From NCBI GenBank assembly GCA_002067755.1, contig MVQH01000101.1, positions 78,277-142,276 on the forward strand: a DNA stretch of 64,000 nucleotides. The letters run 5' to 3'. Under the pieces are notes generated by a model. It made no database searches. It was not told the origin of the DNA and worked only from the letters and a program-made list of their open reading frames with translations. The translations under genes and the position numbers were made by a program. The stretch's first letter is position 1, and each line of letters opens with the position of its first letter. Origin of the DNA: Methanosaeta sp. PtaB.Bin018. Its GTDB lineage: Archaea; Halobacteriota; Methanosarcinia; Methanotrichales; Methanotrichaceae. Below, piece by piece: positions 27,568 through 35,610 of the stretch.

Positions 27568-28166
27568 TGCCGCCAAGCCTCCAGAAAACCAATTGATATT
27601 GGCAAGATCATGAGGACCGCTGCCGCCGCTAGCATCATGTATCCCAGATTCCAGAAGAACGGATTGCTGGTTGGGTAGATGATTCCAAGATGCATGGAAC
27701 AGATGATAGACCCGAGAAGCAGGACGGGAGTTGCAGCTGCAATTGCTTTGAGACGTTTGTGTATCAGATAATAACTGTAGACCTTTGGAACAAATATGGA
27801 GATCAGAGCTCCTGGGATCAGTGCTGCTACGCCAAAGATGGCAAACCCCCAATCCAATGAGGCCACGCGTGGGATCTTGAAGTAGTTCCACTCCGGAAAG
27901 ATACTGGGAGTCAGCAAATAAAGAAAAGCCAGTGCCACGAACAATAGGCTCCAGGAGAGGATCATCATGATGTTGAAATTCGACCCCTGAGAGATGTGCA
28001 TAGACCTCATGAGATCTCCGAGGTTGAAATCGCTCTCTTCAGTGCGCAATACCATGGACTCAATCATTTTCAGATACATCACGTGTAGGGTTCCACCTAA
28101 AAGCAAAATAGCTACCAGGCATATGAGCATGTAAGCCTCAAATATATCATGCCCGAGCAGGTTCAT
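27564..28166 (-). CDS. Five-helix membrane protein of the tubulin-like operon
   Basis: 200 residues, no family recognised. Hydrophobic segments lie at about 10-31, 66-90, 104-127, 141-164 and 172-195. A soluble loop of about 30 residues between the first two helices contains 'EESDFNLGDLMRSMHISQGS', and a basic 'HKRLKA' precedes helix four. It overlaps the anchored secreted protein gene upstream and the tubulin-like gene downstream by 4 nt each. By position it is a candidate membrane link between the outside proteins and the cytoplasmic polymer. Confidence 0.72.
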   Translation of the reverse strand: MNLLGHDIFEAYMLICLVAILLLGGTLHVMYLKMIESMVLRTEESDFNLGDLMRSMHISQGSNFNIMMILSWSLLFVALAFLYLLTPSIFPEWNYFKIPRVASLDWGFAIFGVAALIPGALISIFVPKVYSYYLIHKRLKAIAAATPVLLLGSIICSMHLGIIYPTSNPFFWNLGYMMLAAAAVLMILPISIGFLEAWRQ

Positions 28167-29548
28167 CTGTAAAACCTCCTCTCCAGAAGAAGGCCGAGCA
28201 CAAATGCCAGCAGCAAAATGGCAGCCACATTGCCCAAGCTCAAAGCGGATATGGTGTCGTATCTGACCAGTTTAGCACTAAGCGGAGCTTGTGCATCCTG
28301 CTCTATATGATCCCTCTGGTTCTGGTCATATTCTGAATACTCGAATTTATAGCGGAAGCTCTGGTTGGCATCGAGAACATCAAAGGGCTTGACGAGGAAG
28401 TAAACTGCCTTTGGATTGCCCGATAAAACCACGTTCTGGCTCGCAATTGCCCTCCATGGGTGGGCCTTTGTGTCCAAATAGAGAGATACTTGCACCTGTG
28501 CATCCTCAGGCTCTTGGTTCTTCATCTCCAGGCTGAAGTTGTAACTCTGCCACCAATATTGGTTTTGATCTTCAGGTGTAACCTTTGGCCTCCCCACCCA
28601 TATGGCAGTGCTCTTCTTTAACTGAGGCCCCTTTTGAATGCCGGTTACGGAGACGTTTATGCCGTCTCCAAAGGAATAGTAATATGTGAAATTCTTGCCT
28701 GCATCATCCTTATTAAAAAACCCGTACTGGCTGGCCATGAATTGTACTCTCTGGCCGGAGGTGACCATTTGGGTTGCATTCGATCGTTCGCTTCCCTTCT
28801 CATCCAGTATATGCAAGGTGACATTAACAGCATCGCCGTTTGCATCAGTGACGTTGGCAACATATGTGATGGGATCATTATACCTCGTGGGGTTCGGAGC
28901 CTCGATGGACAGATCAGATAGCACAGGAGGGCTATTTGTTACATTAAGCGTGAGATTCTTAGAGGTCCAGGTGTATTGTCCGTCGGTCGCCTTCAACCTA
29001 AGAACTACAGTGCCGACCCTTTTTAGATCCCGGAATGATGTCAGCTCAGGAAAGGCTCTGTATGTGAAGTTTAATCCATCATTCGATTCCTGGTATTCAT
29101 TTATCTGAATGATCTGTGGTATGGAATTCACCTGTGAGAAGGCATTCTCGCCTGGCAAGAGGGCCTCCAGGCGCAGGTAAATCGCTCTGCGTATCTCTAT
29201 TGGATTGGAGTTTACAACATATGCTCGTACTACAAAATCCTGAGTTCTATTGAGCGTCGTGTTGCCCTTGAAATCCAGGCCCAGCCCTAACTTATCGCTG
29301 TATTCCTTAGTGGTAAACGGCTCAATGTAGAGCAGTTTCTTCAACTGCTCGAACTTCTGAGGCTTTTGCTCCTTTCCTTCCTGCAAAGCCTTTAAGATCC
29401 TGTCCAAATCGGTCTGCCTGCTCCCACCACCCCCGCCACCTCCCTGCGATGGCGTAGGTGGGGGAATGTCCAGCATCTGGCATGCGACAGGCTGGTTCAA
29501 TAGCAACAGAAGCATCAGGAGTGCAGCAAACCGAAGTGCTTGGCCCAT
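28163..29548 (-). CDS. Secreted protein with C-terminal membrane anchor, tubulin-like operon
   Basis: 461 residues: signal peptide (1-23), a proline/glycine stretch with seven consecutive glycines near 37-43, a short helical segment ('LDRILKALQEGKEQ'), then beta-rich extracellular domains (about 75-430) with cadherin/PKD-like phrases 'LRLKATDGQYTW' and 'YVANVTDANGDAVNVTLHIL'. A single hydrophobic helix (about 435-455) and a short basic tail 'ERRFYR' end the protein. Many N-X-S/T sites fit an exported archaeal glycoprotein. Its start is directly after the stop of the upstream gene; its stop overlaps the next gene by 4 nt. Confidence 0.75.
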   Translation of the reverse strand: MGQALRFAALLMLLLLLNQPVACQMLDIPPPTPSQGGGGGGGSRQTDLDRILKALQEGKEQKPQKFEQLKKLLYIEPFTTKEYSDKLGLGLDFKGNTTLNRTQDFVVRAYVVNSNPIEIRRAIYLRLEALLPGENAFSQVNSIPQIIQINEYQESNDGLNFTYRAFPELTSFRDLKRVGTVVLRLKATDGQYTWTSKNLTLNVTNSPPVLSDLSIEAPNPTRYNDPITYVANVTDANGDAVNVTLHILDEKGSERSNATQMVTSGQRVQFMASQYGFFNKDDAGKNFTYYYSFGDGINVSVTGIQKGPQLKKSTAIWVGRPKVTPEDQNQYWWQSYNFSLEMKNQEPEDAQVQVSLYLDTKAHPWRAIASQNVVLSGNPKAVYFLVKPFDVLDANQSFRYKFEYSEYDQNQRDHIEQDAQAPLSAKLVRYDTISALSLGNVAAILLLAFVLGLLLERRFYR

Positions 29549-31174
29549 TTAATTGCTCACCACATCGAATTTTATGGTCTTGTGCCAGGGTTGGTTCTTC
29601 CATATCAGCTCTTGCCATTCTGAGCAATTAGATCCATACGCTTGGATCTGATGAGATCTATTCCAGATCAATCCATCATCCGTGTAGATCAGCTCGATTT
29701 TCAGGCCAGGTCTCGATGATTTTACCTTCACCTTATAATCAAAACGATCAGTATTGCCGATGCGGCTGTACAGCAGATCCCGAAAAGCCACATCGATCTT
29801 CGGACCGACGTATTTTCCCAGAACAGTGTCTCCAAGCAAGAACCTATAGCTTGCATTGCCCAACTCATCGCTCACAGGATCTAAGCTTACATTTTTCCAA
29901 ACGAGTGTGTCATTGTCTCCACTGTATGTCGCAGTTCCTCGATTTGTCCAGACCCAGCCGTTTGGCTGTGCTGTCTGCAGTTCGATATCACAACTTGGCA
30001 GCCTTGTTTCTACCTGGACAGAATAGTTGTAACAGGTGAAGACTGAGCCATTTGCAGGGCTCACCGTCCAGTTTTTCAAGTTCACCGCAACCAGTGCTGG
30101 GCCTGAAGAATACTTACCGGTTTTTTCATAAGTGGTGGAGAAAGGATTATCAGAGCCTTGATAGTAAAAGCTGAAGTAATAGTTGGACATGCCGCTTGAT
30201 TCTGCAGACGATGAGGGATTGACCTCTTTCCAGACCATAGTCTCCCACTGACCGACGTTACCGTAGCTTTGCCTTCCTGCAGAAATATATCGTTTGTTGC
30301 TCACATCCCAGACATTCAGCCCCACATCGATGGCCTTCGCTGCTTTAACATCTATGCTGTAGTTGAAGGGCGTATCTGACAAGCCCCTATCCGGAGATAC
30401 ACTGCTATTTTTATACTCGACATCCACAGGCCATGAGGGCCCATCGAATATCATCTGTTTTCTGCCACAAATCCTGTAAGCAGCAGAGTCAAAATCGAAG
30501 CCCAGGCTTACGTTGGACCACTTGAGGGTCTGCCGGATTCCAGGCGTCGTATATGCTCGTGTGCCCACCAAAGTCCAGGGACCACTGCGTGACGGACCAA
30601 CCTCCAAAGTTATGTTATCCTGGACCGTGGATAGAACTGAAACCTCGTACTGATAACTATCCTCATTTGATCCCTTTCTTGGAGTAACCTTCTGGTCCCA
30701 AAACTCCTCGAAGACTTTTACAAGAGACGGCTTGCCGGTATGATCCTCGGCTTGTATAGGTTCCTCGAAGGGATTGAGAGAAGTGACTGCAACCCTGTAC
30801 CACGCTTTATCCCATGTTTCCGTCCGGTTTTGGTCGCTCAGCCATTTTCCAAATTCACCGCTCAAGAATTCAGAGCTCTGAAAATTCACAGGAAATTGAA
30901 CGGTGACCGATTCGCCGTTTGCGTTTATATCCTTTTTGATGGTTTTTGAGACAGATTGATCAGGTCCCGGCCCGACAGTAAGCTCAATGGTGTACAGCAT
31001 CGATTTACTTGCACCAGAGATCTGAACATCGTATACTATTGTCTTGCCCACATCAAAAGGCTCAATCAAAGTGCCTGCTTGATTTGTGAATACAGATATC
31101 TCATAAGAATTGACAGGATTGACAAGCCACAGGAGTAGTATAGAAAAAATGATCATAGATCGTAGGCAGCCCAT
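29549..31174 (-). CDS. Secreted multi-domain repeat protein, first gene of the tubulin-like operon
   Basis: 541 residues with a signal peptide ('IIFSILLLWLVNPVNS') and no C-terminal anchor. After an N-terminal domain, residues about 163-541 hold four related beta-sandwich units, each closing with a Trp-rich motif: 'LKWSNVSL' (217), 'MVWKEV' (313), 'LVWKNVSL' (424) and 'LIWKNQPW' (523). These occur about 95-110 residues apart. No enzymatic motif is visible, which suggests a structural or adhesive surface role. It starts the operon; a TATA-like CTTATAAG lies about 60 nt upstream. Confidence 0.72.
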   Translation of the reverse strand: MGCLRSMIIFSILLLWLVNPVNSYEISVFTNQAGTLIEPFDVGKTIVYDVQISGASKSMLYTIELTVGPGPDQSVSKTIKKDINANGESVTVQFPVNFQSSEFLSGEFGKWLSDQNRTETWDKAWYRVAVTSLNPFEEPIQAEDHTGKPSLVKVFEEFWDQKVTPRKGSNEDSYQYEVSVLSTVQDNITLEVGPSRSGPWTLVGTRAYTTPGIRQTLKWSNVSLGFDFDSAAYRICGRKQMIFDGPSWPVDVEYKNSSVSPDRGLSDTPFNYSIDVKAAKAIDVGLNVWDVSNKRYISAGRQSYGNVGQWETMVWKEVNPSSSAESSGMSNYYFSFYYQGSDNPFSTTYEKTGKYSSGPALVAVNLKNWTVSPANGSVFTCYNYSVQVETRLPSCDIELQTAQPNGWVWTNRGTATYSGDNDTLVWKNVSLDPVSDELGNASYRFLLGDTVLGKYVGPKIDVAFRDLLYSRIGNTDRFDYKVKVKSSRPGLKIELIYTDDGLIWNRSHQIQAYGSNCSEWQELIWKNQPWHKTIKFDVVSN

Positions 31175-31232
31175 CTCAACTCACTCAACCCTTTTGCATT
31201 CTTTTTCCAAGTTACTCAAAAGCAAAATCATG

Positions 31233-31240
31233 CTTATAAG
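31233..31240 (-). promoter_or_regulatory. TATA box of the tubulin-like operon
   Basis: The minus strand reads CTTATAAG about 60 nt before the first ATG at 31174, leaving room for a leader of about 35 nt. The 134-nt gap to the next gene is AT-rich and holds no other obvious signal. Confidence 0.35.
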
Positions 31241-31308
31241 ACTTTTGGATGGCGATATAGAATTAAATGACTCAGAAAAAATTTTATAGATTAAAGGTGT
31301 ATGACAGA

Positions 31309-32454
31309 TCAAACTCCCAGCACCCTGCTCGCGGCCTCAACGCCCGCGCCACGTGATCGCAATTGCCCTTCCTTTGCCAACACCAGCTCAAGGGTCTGGA
31401 TCGTCCTCAAAATATCGCCTGATGAGCAGGCGCCCATGGTGCCGATGCGAAAGATCTTGCCCTTGAGCTGCTCCTGGCCGCCGGACACAACCACGCCCTG
31501 CTTCTTCATGCCGCCACGCAGCTTGTCATCTGTGACCCCAGCAGGCATCTTCATGGCAGTGACCGTATTGGAGTAATGAGAATGCTCGTTCACCTGGGGG
31601 AAGAGCTCGATGTCCAGCGCTCTGGCCGCAGACCGAACTGCTTCAGCCTGACGGGCAGTTCTGGCCCTGCGAGAGGCGAAGCCCTCCTCTGACGCCATAT
31701 GCAGCGCTTCTTGTAGAGCGAAGAACAGAGGAACCGCTGGAGTGTAAGGCGTCTGCACAGGACTCTTCCTCGCGCTCTTCAGATGAGCCTTCAGATCTGC
31801 ATAATAGCTGGCGCTCTTTGCCTCAAACCTCTCTTCTGCCTTTGGCGATACTGAGACCACTGCCAGGCCAGGAGGCACCGCCAGCGCCTTCTGAGAGCCG
31901 GTGATGGCGATATCGATGTTCCAATCATCTGTCAGGAATTCATTCCCGCCTATTGAAGATATGCCGTCCACTATGAAGATCGCGTCATGCTTTTGGGCCA
32001 GCTTGCCAACCTCTTTTGCAGGGTTGGTGAGGCCGACGGAGGTCTCATTATGGACCATTGCCACAGCTTTAGCTCCCTGTTCAAGTGCAGCTTCAACCTT
32101 TTCCAGATCGAAGGGAGTGCCCCACTCGAACTTCACTGGAAGGACCTTGCCGTACCTCTCTCCGATCTCAGTGAACCTCTCGCCGAATTTTCCGTTGGAT
32201 ACGGTCACGATGGTGTCCTTCCGACCGATGATGCTGCCCACGGCTGCGTCCATACCCACCGTGCCGCTGCCGGTCATTATAACTACATCGTTCTGCGTCT
32301 CGAAAAACTGCTTGAGAAGTCCGATGCAATCGCTGTAGATGGCTCCGAACTCGCTGCTTCTGTGGCTGATCATAGGCTTGGACATGGAGCGCAAAACGCG
32401 CGGTGCGACCTTGACAGGCCCTGGAATCATGAGCAACGTATCCTCTATATCCAT
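31309..32454 (-). CDS. Class V aminotransferase (alanine-glyoxylate/serine-pyruvate type)
   Basis: PLP-dependent fold-type I enzyme, 381 residues. Family markers are 'LMIPGPVKVAPRVL', 'IMTGSGTVGMDAA' (PLP phosphate-binding), 'MVHNETSVGLTNP', 'IVDGISSIGGNEF' (PLP-binding Asp), and the Schiff-base lysine in 'ITGSQKALAVPPG'. Methanogen homologues are annotated as broad-specificity aminotransferases with alanine, serine or glyoxylate as partners; the substrate here is not fixed. A TATA-like TTTTATATAG near 32493-32502 on the minus strand lies inside the end of rnhB. Confidence 0.9.
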   Translation of the reverse strand: MDIEDTLLMIPGPVKVAPRVLRSMSKPMISHRSSEFGAIYSDCIGLLKQFFETQNDVVIMTGSGTVGMDAAVGSIIGRKDTIVTVSNGKFGERFTEIGERYGKVLPVKFEWGTPFDLEKVEAALEQGAKAVAMVHNETSVGLTNPAKEVGKLAQKHDAIFIVDGISSIGGNEFLTDDWNIDIAITGSQKALAVPPGLAVVSVSPKAEERFEAKSASYYADLKAHLKSARKSPVQTPYTPAVPLFFALQEALHMASEEGFASRRARTARQAEAVRSAARALDIELFPQVNEHSHYSNTVTAMKMPAGVTDDKLRGGMKKQGVVVSGGQEQLKGKIFRIGTMGACSSGDILRTIQTLELVLAKEGQLRSRGAGVEAASRVLGV

Positions 32455-32493
32455 GAGTATCCCAACTCTAAAGCACTCTTAGTTTCAGGCGGT

Positions 32494-33126
32494 CTATATA
32501 AAACTAGCTTTTATACGTTGTGCTGTGGTCCAGCTATGCCTGGCACATGGTGGAAGCTCCCGATTTTCTCTAACCCAGCAGCTCAAAAAGTCGAGTGTAT
32601 CCTTATCGGTGGGGTAACCGCTTCCGATCTTGCATCCCAGCTCCTCTTCCAGTTCCCGCAAAGATGCATCTCGCCTCACCTTGGCAAGGATGGATGCGGC
32701 TGAGACTACCAGGTGGCGCTCGTCTGCCTTATGCTCGGCGATCAGCTCCATGCCGGTTTTGCTGGCGTCTCTCACCCGCCCTGCGAACCTGGCAGCATCC
32801 ACATCTGCGGCGTCGAGAACAGCCCTGTCGGCATGCAGCCTCTGCACCACCTGAGAGAAGCTCCTTACCATGATCTCGTTCATGGTCATCGCCAACCGAA
32901 GCTCATCGATGACACGCGGCGAAACTTCCAGGATGTACTGGTCGGCAGAGATGCTCGAGATCTTTCTGGCCAGCACCTCGCGGGCCTTTGGGCGGAGACG
33001 CTTGGAGTCCTTTACGCCCATAGCAGCGAGGTCAAAGAGCCTATCCTCCTCGATGACCAGACCTGCGATGAACATCGATCCCACAACTGGGCCTTTTCCT
33101 GCCTCATCCACGCCCAGCAGAAGCAT
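32494..33126 (-). CDS. rnhB: Ribonuclease HII
   Basis: Removes RNA from RNA-DNA hybrids and single ribonucleotides from DNA. Catalytic acidic residues are visible: 'GVDEAGKGPVVGS' (Asp and Glu of the DEAGxG motif) near the N-terminus, 'VLDAADVD' (third Asp) mid-protein and 'SAASILAKVRRD' (fourth Asp), followed by 'GSGYPTDKDT'. From ATG 33126 it is 210 residues, typical for archaeal RNase HII; ATG 33147 would add seven residues that do not resemble the family. Confidence 0.95.
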   Translation of the reverse strand: MLLLGVDEAGKGPVVGSMFIAGLVIEEDRLFDLAAMGVKDSKRLRPKAREVLARKISSISADQYILEVSPRVIDELRLAMTMNEIMVRSFSQVVQRLHADRAVLDAADVDAARFAGRVRDASKTGMELIAEHKADERHLVVSAASILAKVRRDASLRELEEELGCKIGSGYPTDKDTLDFLSCWVRENRELPPCARHSWTTAQRIKASFI

Positions 33127-33196
33127 GACGACGAAATTGAATGCCAAGATATTTTAAGTGATCGAAAAAAAGAAGGACTAATAAGAAGTACCTGCA

Positions 33197-33853
33197 TCAG
33201 GGTGTCGGAGTCAGGCGAATGTCGCCCGTCGAAACAATGTGGCTGCCGCCTATGTGAAGGTATAGGAAATCACTGCAGACGTTGTATCCTGCATTTCCAT
33301 CAATTTCGACATACTGAATTGAGACAAATGGGAAGGCAGTCCATGGTCTTCCATTTTCGGGATTGAAGTTTCTAATTTTTGTTCCTGCTGATGGGACACT
33401 CAGTCGATCATCGCCAGTCAATAGCAACCCAAAACCACTATCTGTCGTAAAATACACTCTATCGAAACGGTCGTAGGTGCCTATCACACCGGATATATCA
33501 TTGAATACAAAGTCAGGAGCATTAAAGGCAATCAGGGGCTGATTGTAGTCTTGATCTCCCATCTCCACTTTCGTGCCTGGTGCCGCACCTGGATTGCCAT
33601 TGCCCCAGGACAGTCGAACCCTTGCATCGCTGTTTGCAAATTTTCGCAGATAGATCGTGTCTCCCACATCATAACCATTCGCACCTGAGTCCACGTATCC
33701 AATATCATTGGGGTTTGCTGTTAGAAATACTAGTGGATACCCCCAATCGTAGTTATTATGGGCAACTTTGCTTCCAAATGCATAACCCAGCGCGGAAGTG
33801 CTCAGCATTAAAATCAAACAGAGCATTAACGAGATCTTAAATATTGTTCGCAT
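33197..33853 (-). CDS. Secreted hypothetical protein
   Basis: 218 residues with a clear signal peptide ('ISLMLCLILMLSTSALG') and a mature part rich in Gly, Asp, Asn and aromatic residues, typical of extracellular beta proteins. Phrases such as 'DIGYVDSGANGYDVGDTIYL' and 'DVGDTIYLRKF' describe no family I know. Only one Cys, so no disulfides. It stands alone between rnhB and a long non-coding stretch. Probably an exported surface protein. Confidence 0.65.
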   Translation of the reverse strand: MRTIFKISLMLCLILMLSTSALGYAFGSKVAHNNYDWGYPLVFLTANPNDIGYVDSGANGYDVGDTIYLRKFANSDARVRLSWGNGNPGAAPGTKVEMGDQDYNQPLIAFNAPDFVFNDISGVIGTYDRFDRVYFTTDSGFGLLLTGDDRLSVPSAGTKIRNFNPENGRPWTAFPFVSIQYVEIDGNAGYNVCSDFLYLHIGGSHIVSTGDIRLTPTP

Positions 33854-34387
33854 ACGTACCGTTCCTCCTGCTCAATGTTAGCCAAGATCTTTTACAAAAA
33901 TCTTTTGCTAACTACAAAAACTATTGGTGATAGTATTGGTTTAAATTGATTGCTGGACCATTTTACATCACCATTTTTCCGTGCTAATCGACAGATCTCC
34001 ACAATCGTAATAAACGTATTAATAAATATTTAATTATCTCAAAAGTCTGCCGATAAGCTGCATCTGCGGGATTGAATGCAATGGGAGGGCGGAAGGTCAC
34101 GAATTCTCCGACCTTCTGGTCGGGTATGATCAAAAATTTGGTTGAAGTTTTTTTGTACTCGCATGCATAGAGCGATCATACGTGCATGCTCTGCTCAAGA
34201 TCAACTCAAGAAAATTGGCATTCTTATAAAGTTGCGCATAGGTGATCATTATATCATTTGTACCAACGAAGATAGTATGCTCATTTTGATGGTAGGGCCA
34301 CGAAGCAAAGTTTACGATGGACGATAGCATTTCCGCGCCGGCGTTCAGCGATGGTGACCGCCTACACTGCTGAAGTCGCGGGAGACT
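33854..34387. other. 534-bp gene-poor stretch with stem-loops
   Basis: No convincing gene; the small ORFs at 34130-34330 (minus) and 34142-34327 (plus) cover each other and lack ribosome sites. The left part is AT-rich and holds the promoter of the secreted protein. A 7-bp stem, GAAGGTC (34092-34098) and GACCTTC (34110-34116), with an 11-nt loop lies in the middle, followed by T-rich sequence near 34147-34155. It could be a small RNA or terminator, but nothing decides it. Confidence 0.35.
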
Positions 34388-34390
34388 TCA
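34371..34390 (-). terminator. Stem-loop at the geranylgeranyl reductase stop codon
   Basis: TGAAGTC at 34371-34377 pairs perfectly with GACTTCA at 34384-34390 across a 6-nt loop. The right arm contains the stop codon of the reductase gene. No T-run follows on the minus strand, so it may stabilise the 3' end rather than end transcription. Confidence 0.4.
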
Positions 34391-35560
34391 CCCAAGCGCG
34401 AAGCGCAGCAATCTGGCCAGCCGTATTGCATCCCAGTCCAGGTGCACAAGCATCATGGCCATGAGGCGGCTTGGCCTGTCGATATCCCCATGCGCCTCAA
34501 TGATCCTCAAGAGGCTGGGCTTTCCTGCTAGGCAGCATACCACTTCGTCGAGATCTTCTGGGCTCATCTTGTTCAGCATCCTGTTCGCCCTCAGCCCCAC
34601 ATCCAGCTCCCGGCCAAGAGCAGCCCTCCACAGTCGGTCGTACTCACCGAGGCGCTTCATAGAGCAGTCATCGTCCAGCGCTGCTGCAGCGGCCACTCTG
34701 CCCGCGATCTTGGCTGCCACAAGCCCAGGATAGATTCCCCCTCCAGAGGTGGGCTTTACCTGGCCCGCAGCATCGCCCACTGCCAGGAATCTGTCGGCTG
34801 AAGCAACCGCTGGGGGCCCAAGAGGCAGGCCGCCCACGAAGAGACCGACTGGCGAGCCAAGGATCCTTTTTTTTATCACATCTTTTTTTAAAAAAGCTTT
34901 CAGACGATCGTATCCTCTGTCACAGGCACAAAGCCCAATTCTGGCAGCCTGCTCACCGGAGGGAATTACCCATGCAAAGAGCCCGGGAGACTCGCCCAGA
35001 TGCACCTCCACTCCCTCGCGATCCTCGAGTGCAAATGGAACCTCGACCTGCGCCCCAGACAGGACCTTCGAAGGAGGCTTAATGCCTGCCAGTCGCGCCA
35101 GGCGGGCCCGTACGCCCTCTGCAGAAATCACCACATGCGTCCGGATCTCCTCACCATCTGCGAGCGTCAGGACGAGGCCGCCTTGCTCCTTCCTGATCTT
35201 TCTGACTGCTGAGCGCAGCCTCAGCTCAGCGCCCTTTTGCAAGGCATCTCTGGCCAGGGCCCTGTCAAATAGCCTCCTATCCACGACCAATGCTTTGCAA
35301 TTCTTTGCCTTGAAGTCAAGACGAAATCCACCAGGCGAGAAGACCGCAGCCCCGCGCAAGCCTTGCAATATGAATGCACCTCCTGTCAGCTCGGACTCCT
35401 GCATGGCCTCCAAGCCCAATAGACCTGCGCATTCTATAGGCCAGCCAACGCTGGAATGCTCCTCCAGTAAAAAGACCTTTGAGCCGGATGTTGCGGCATA
35501 CTTGGCTGCCATGGAGCCCGCGGGCCCGGCACCGATGACTGCTACATCGCACTGATCCAT
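34388..35560 (-). CDS. Geranylgeranyl reductase family flavoprotein
   Basis: FAD-dependent reductase of the family that saturates the isoprenoid chains of archaeal lipids or reduces related polyprenyl groups. It shows the N-terminal FAD Rossmann motif 'DVAVIGAGPAGSMAAKYAA', the family's 'GWPIECAGLLG' and 'VDRRLFDRALA', and the second FAD motif 'RFLAVGDAAGQVKPTSGGGI'. Length (390) is normal. It is 50 nt downstream of hdrD and may be a readthrough partner. Which double bonds it acts on cannot be told, as methanogens carry several paralogues. Confidence 0.88.
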   Translation of the reverse strand: MDQCDVAVIGAGPAGSMAAKYAATSGSKVFLLEEHSSVGWPIECAGLLGLEAMQESELTGGAFILQGLRGAAVFSPGGFRLDFKAKNCKALVVDRRLFDRALARDALQKGAELRLRSAVRKIRKEQGGLVLTLADGEEIRTHVVISAEGVRARLARLAGIKPPSKVLSGAQVEVPFALEDREGVEVHLGESPGLFAWVIPSGEQAARIGLCACDRGYDRLKAFLKKDVIKKRILGSPVGLFVGGLPLGPPAVASADRFLAVGDAAGQVKPTSGGGIYPGLVAAKIAGRVAAAAALDDDCSMKRLGEYDRLWRAALGRELDVGLRANRMLNKMSPEDLDEVVCCLAGKPSLLRIIEAHGDIDRPSRLMAMMLVHLDWDAIRLARLLRFALG

Positions 35561-35610
35561 TTTTTAGAAAAAAGATGTTGAAAGGATGCCCAATGACATC
35601 CTTTTTTGCT

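Noticed and set aside
27568..27891. 108-residue extension of the tubulin-like ORF
   Set aside because: It covers the end of the membrane-protein gene in another frame, and the GTP-binding loop of the family starts right after ATG 27567.
34130..34330. Small ORFs on both strands in the 33854-34387 gap
   Set aside because: They mirror each other, have no ribosome sites and show no recognisable motif.
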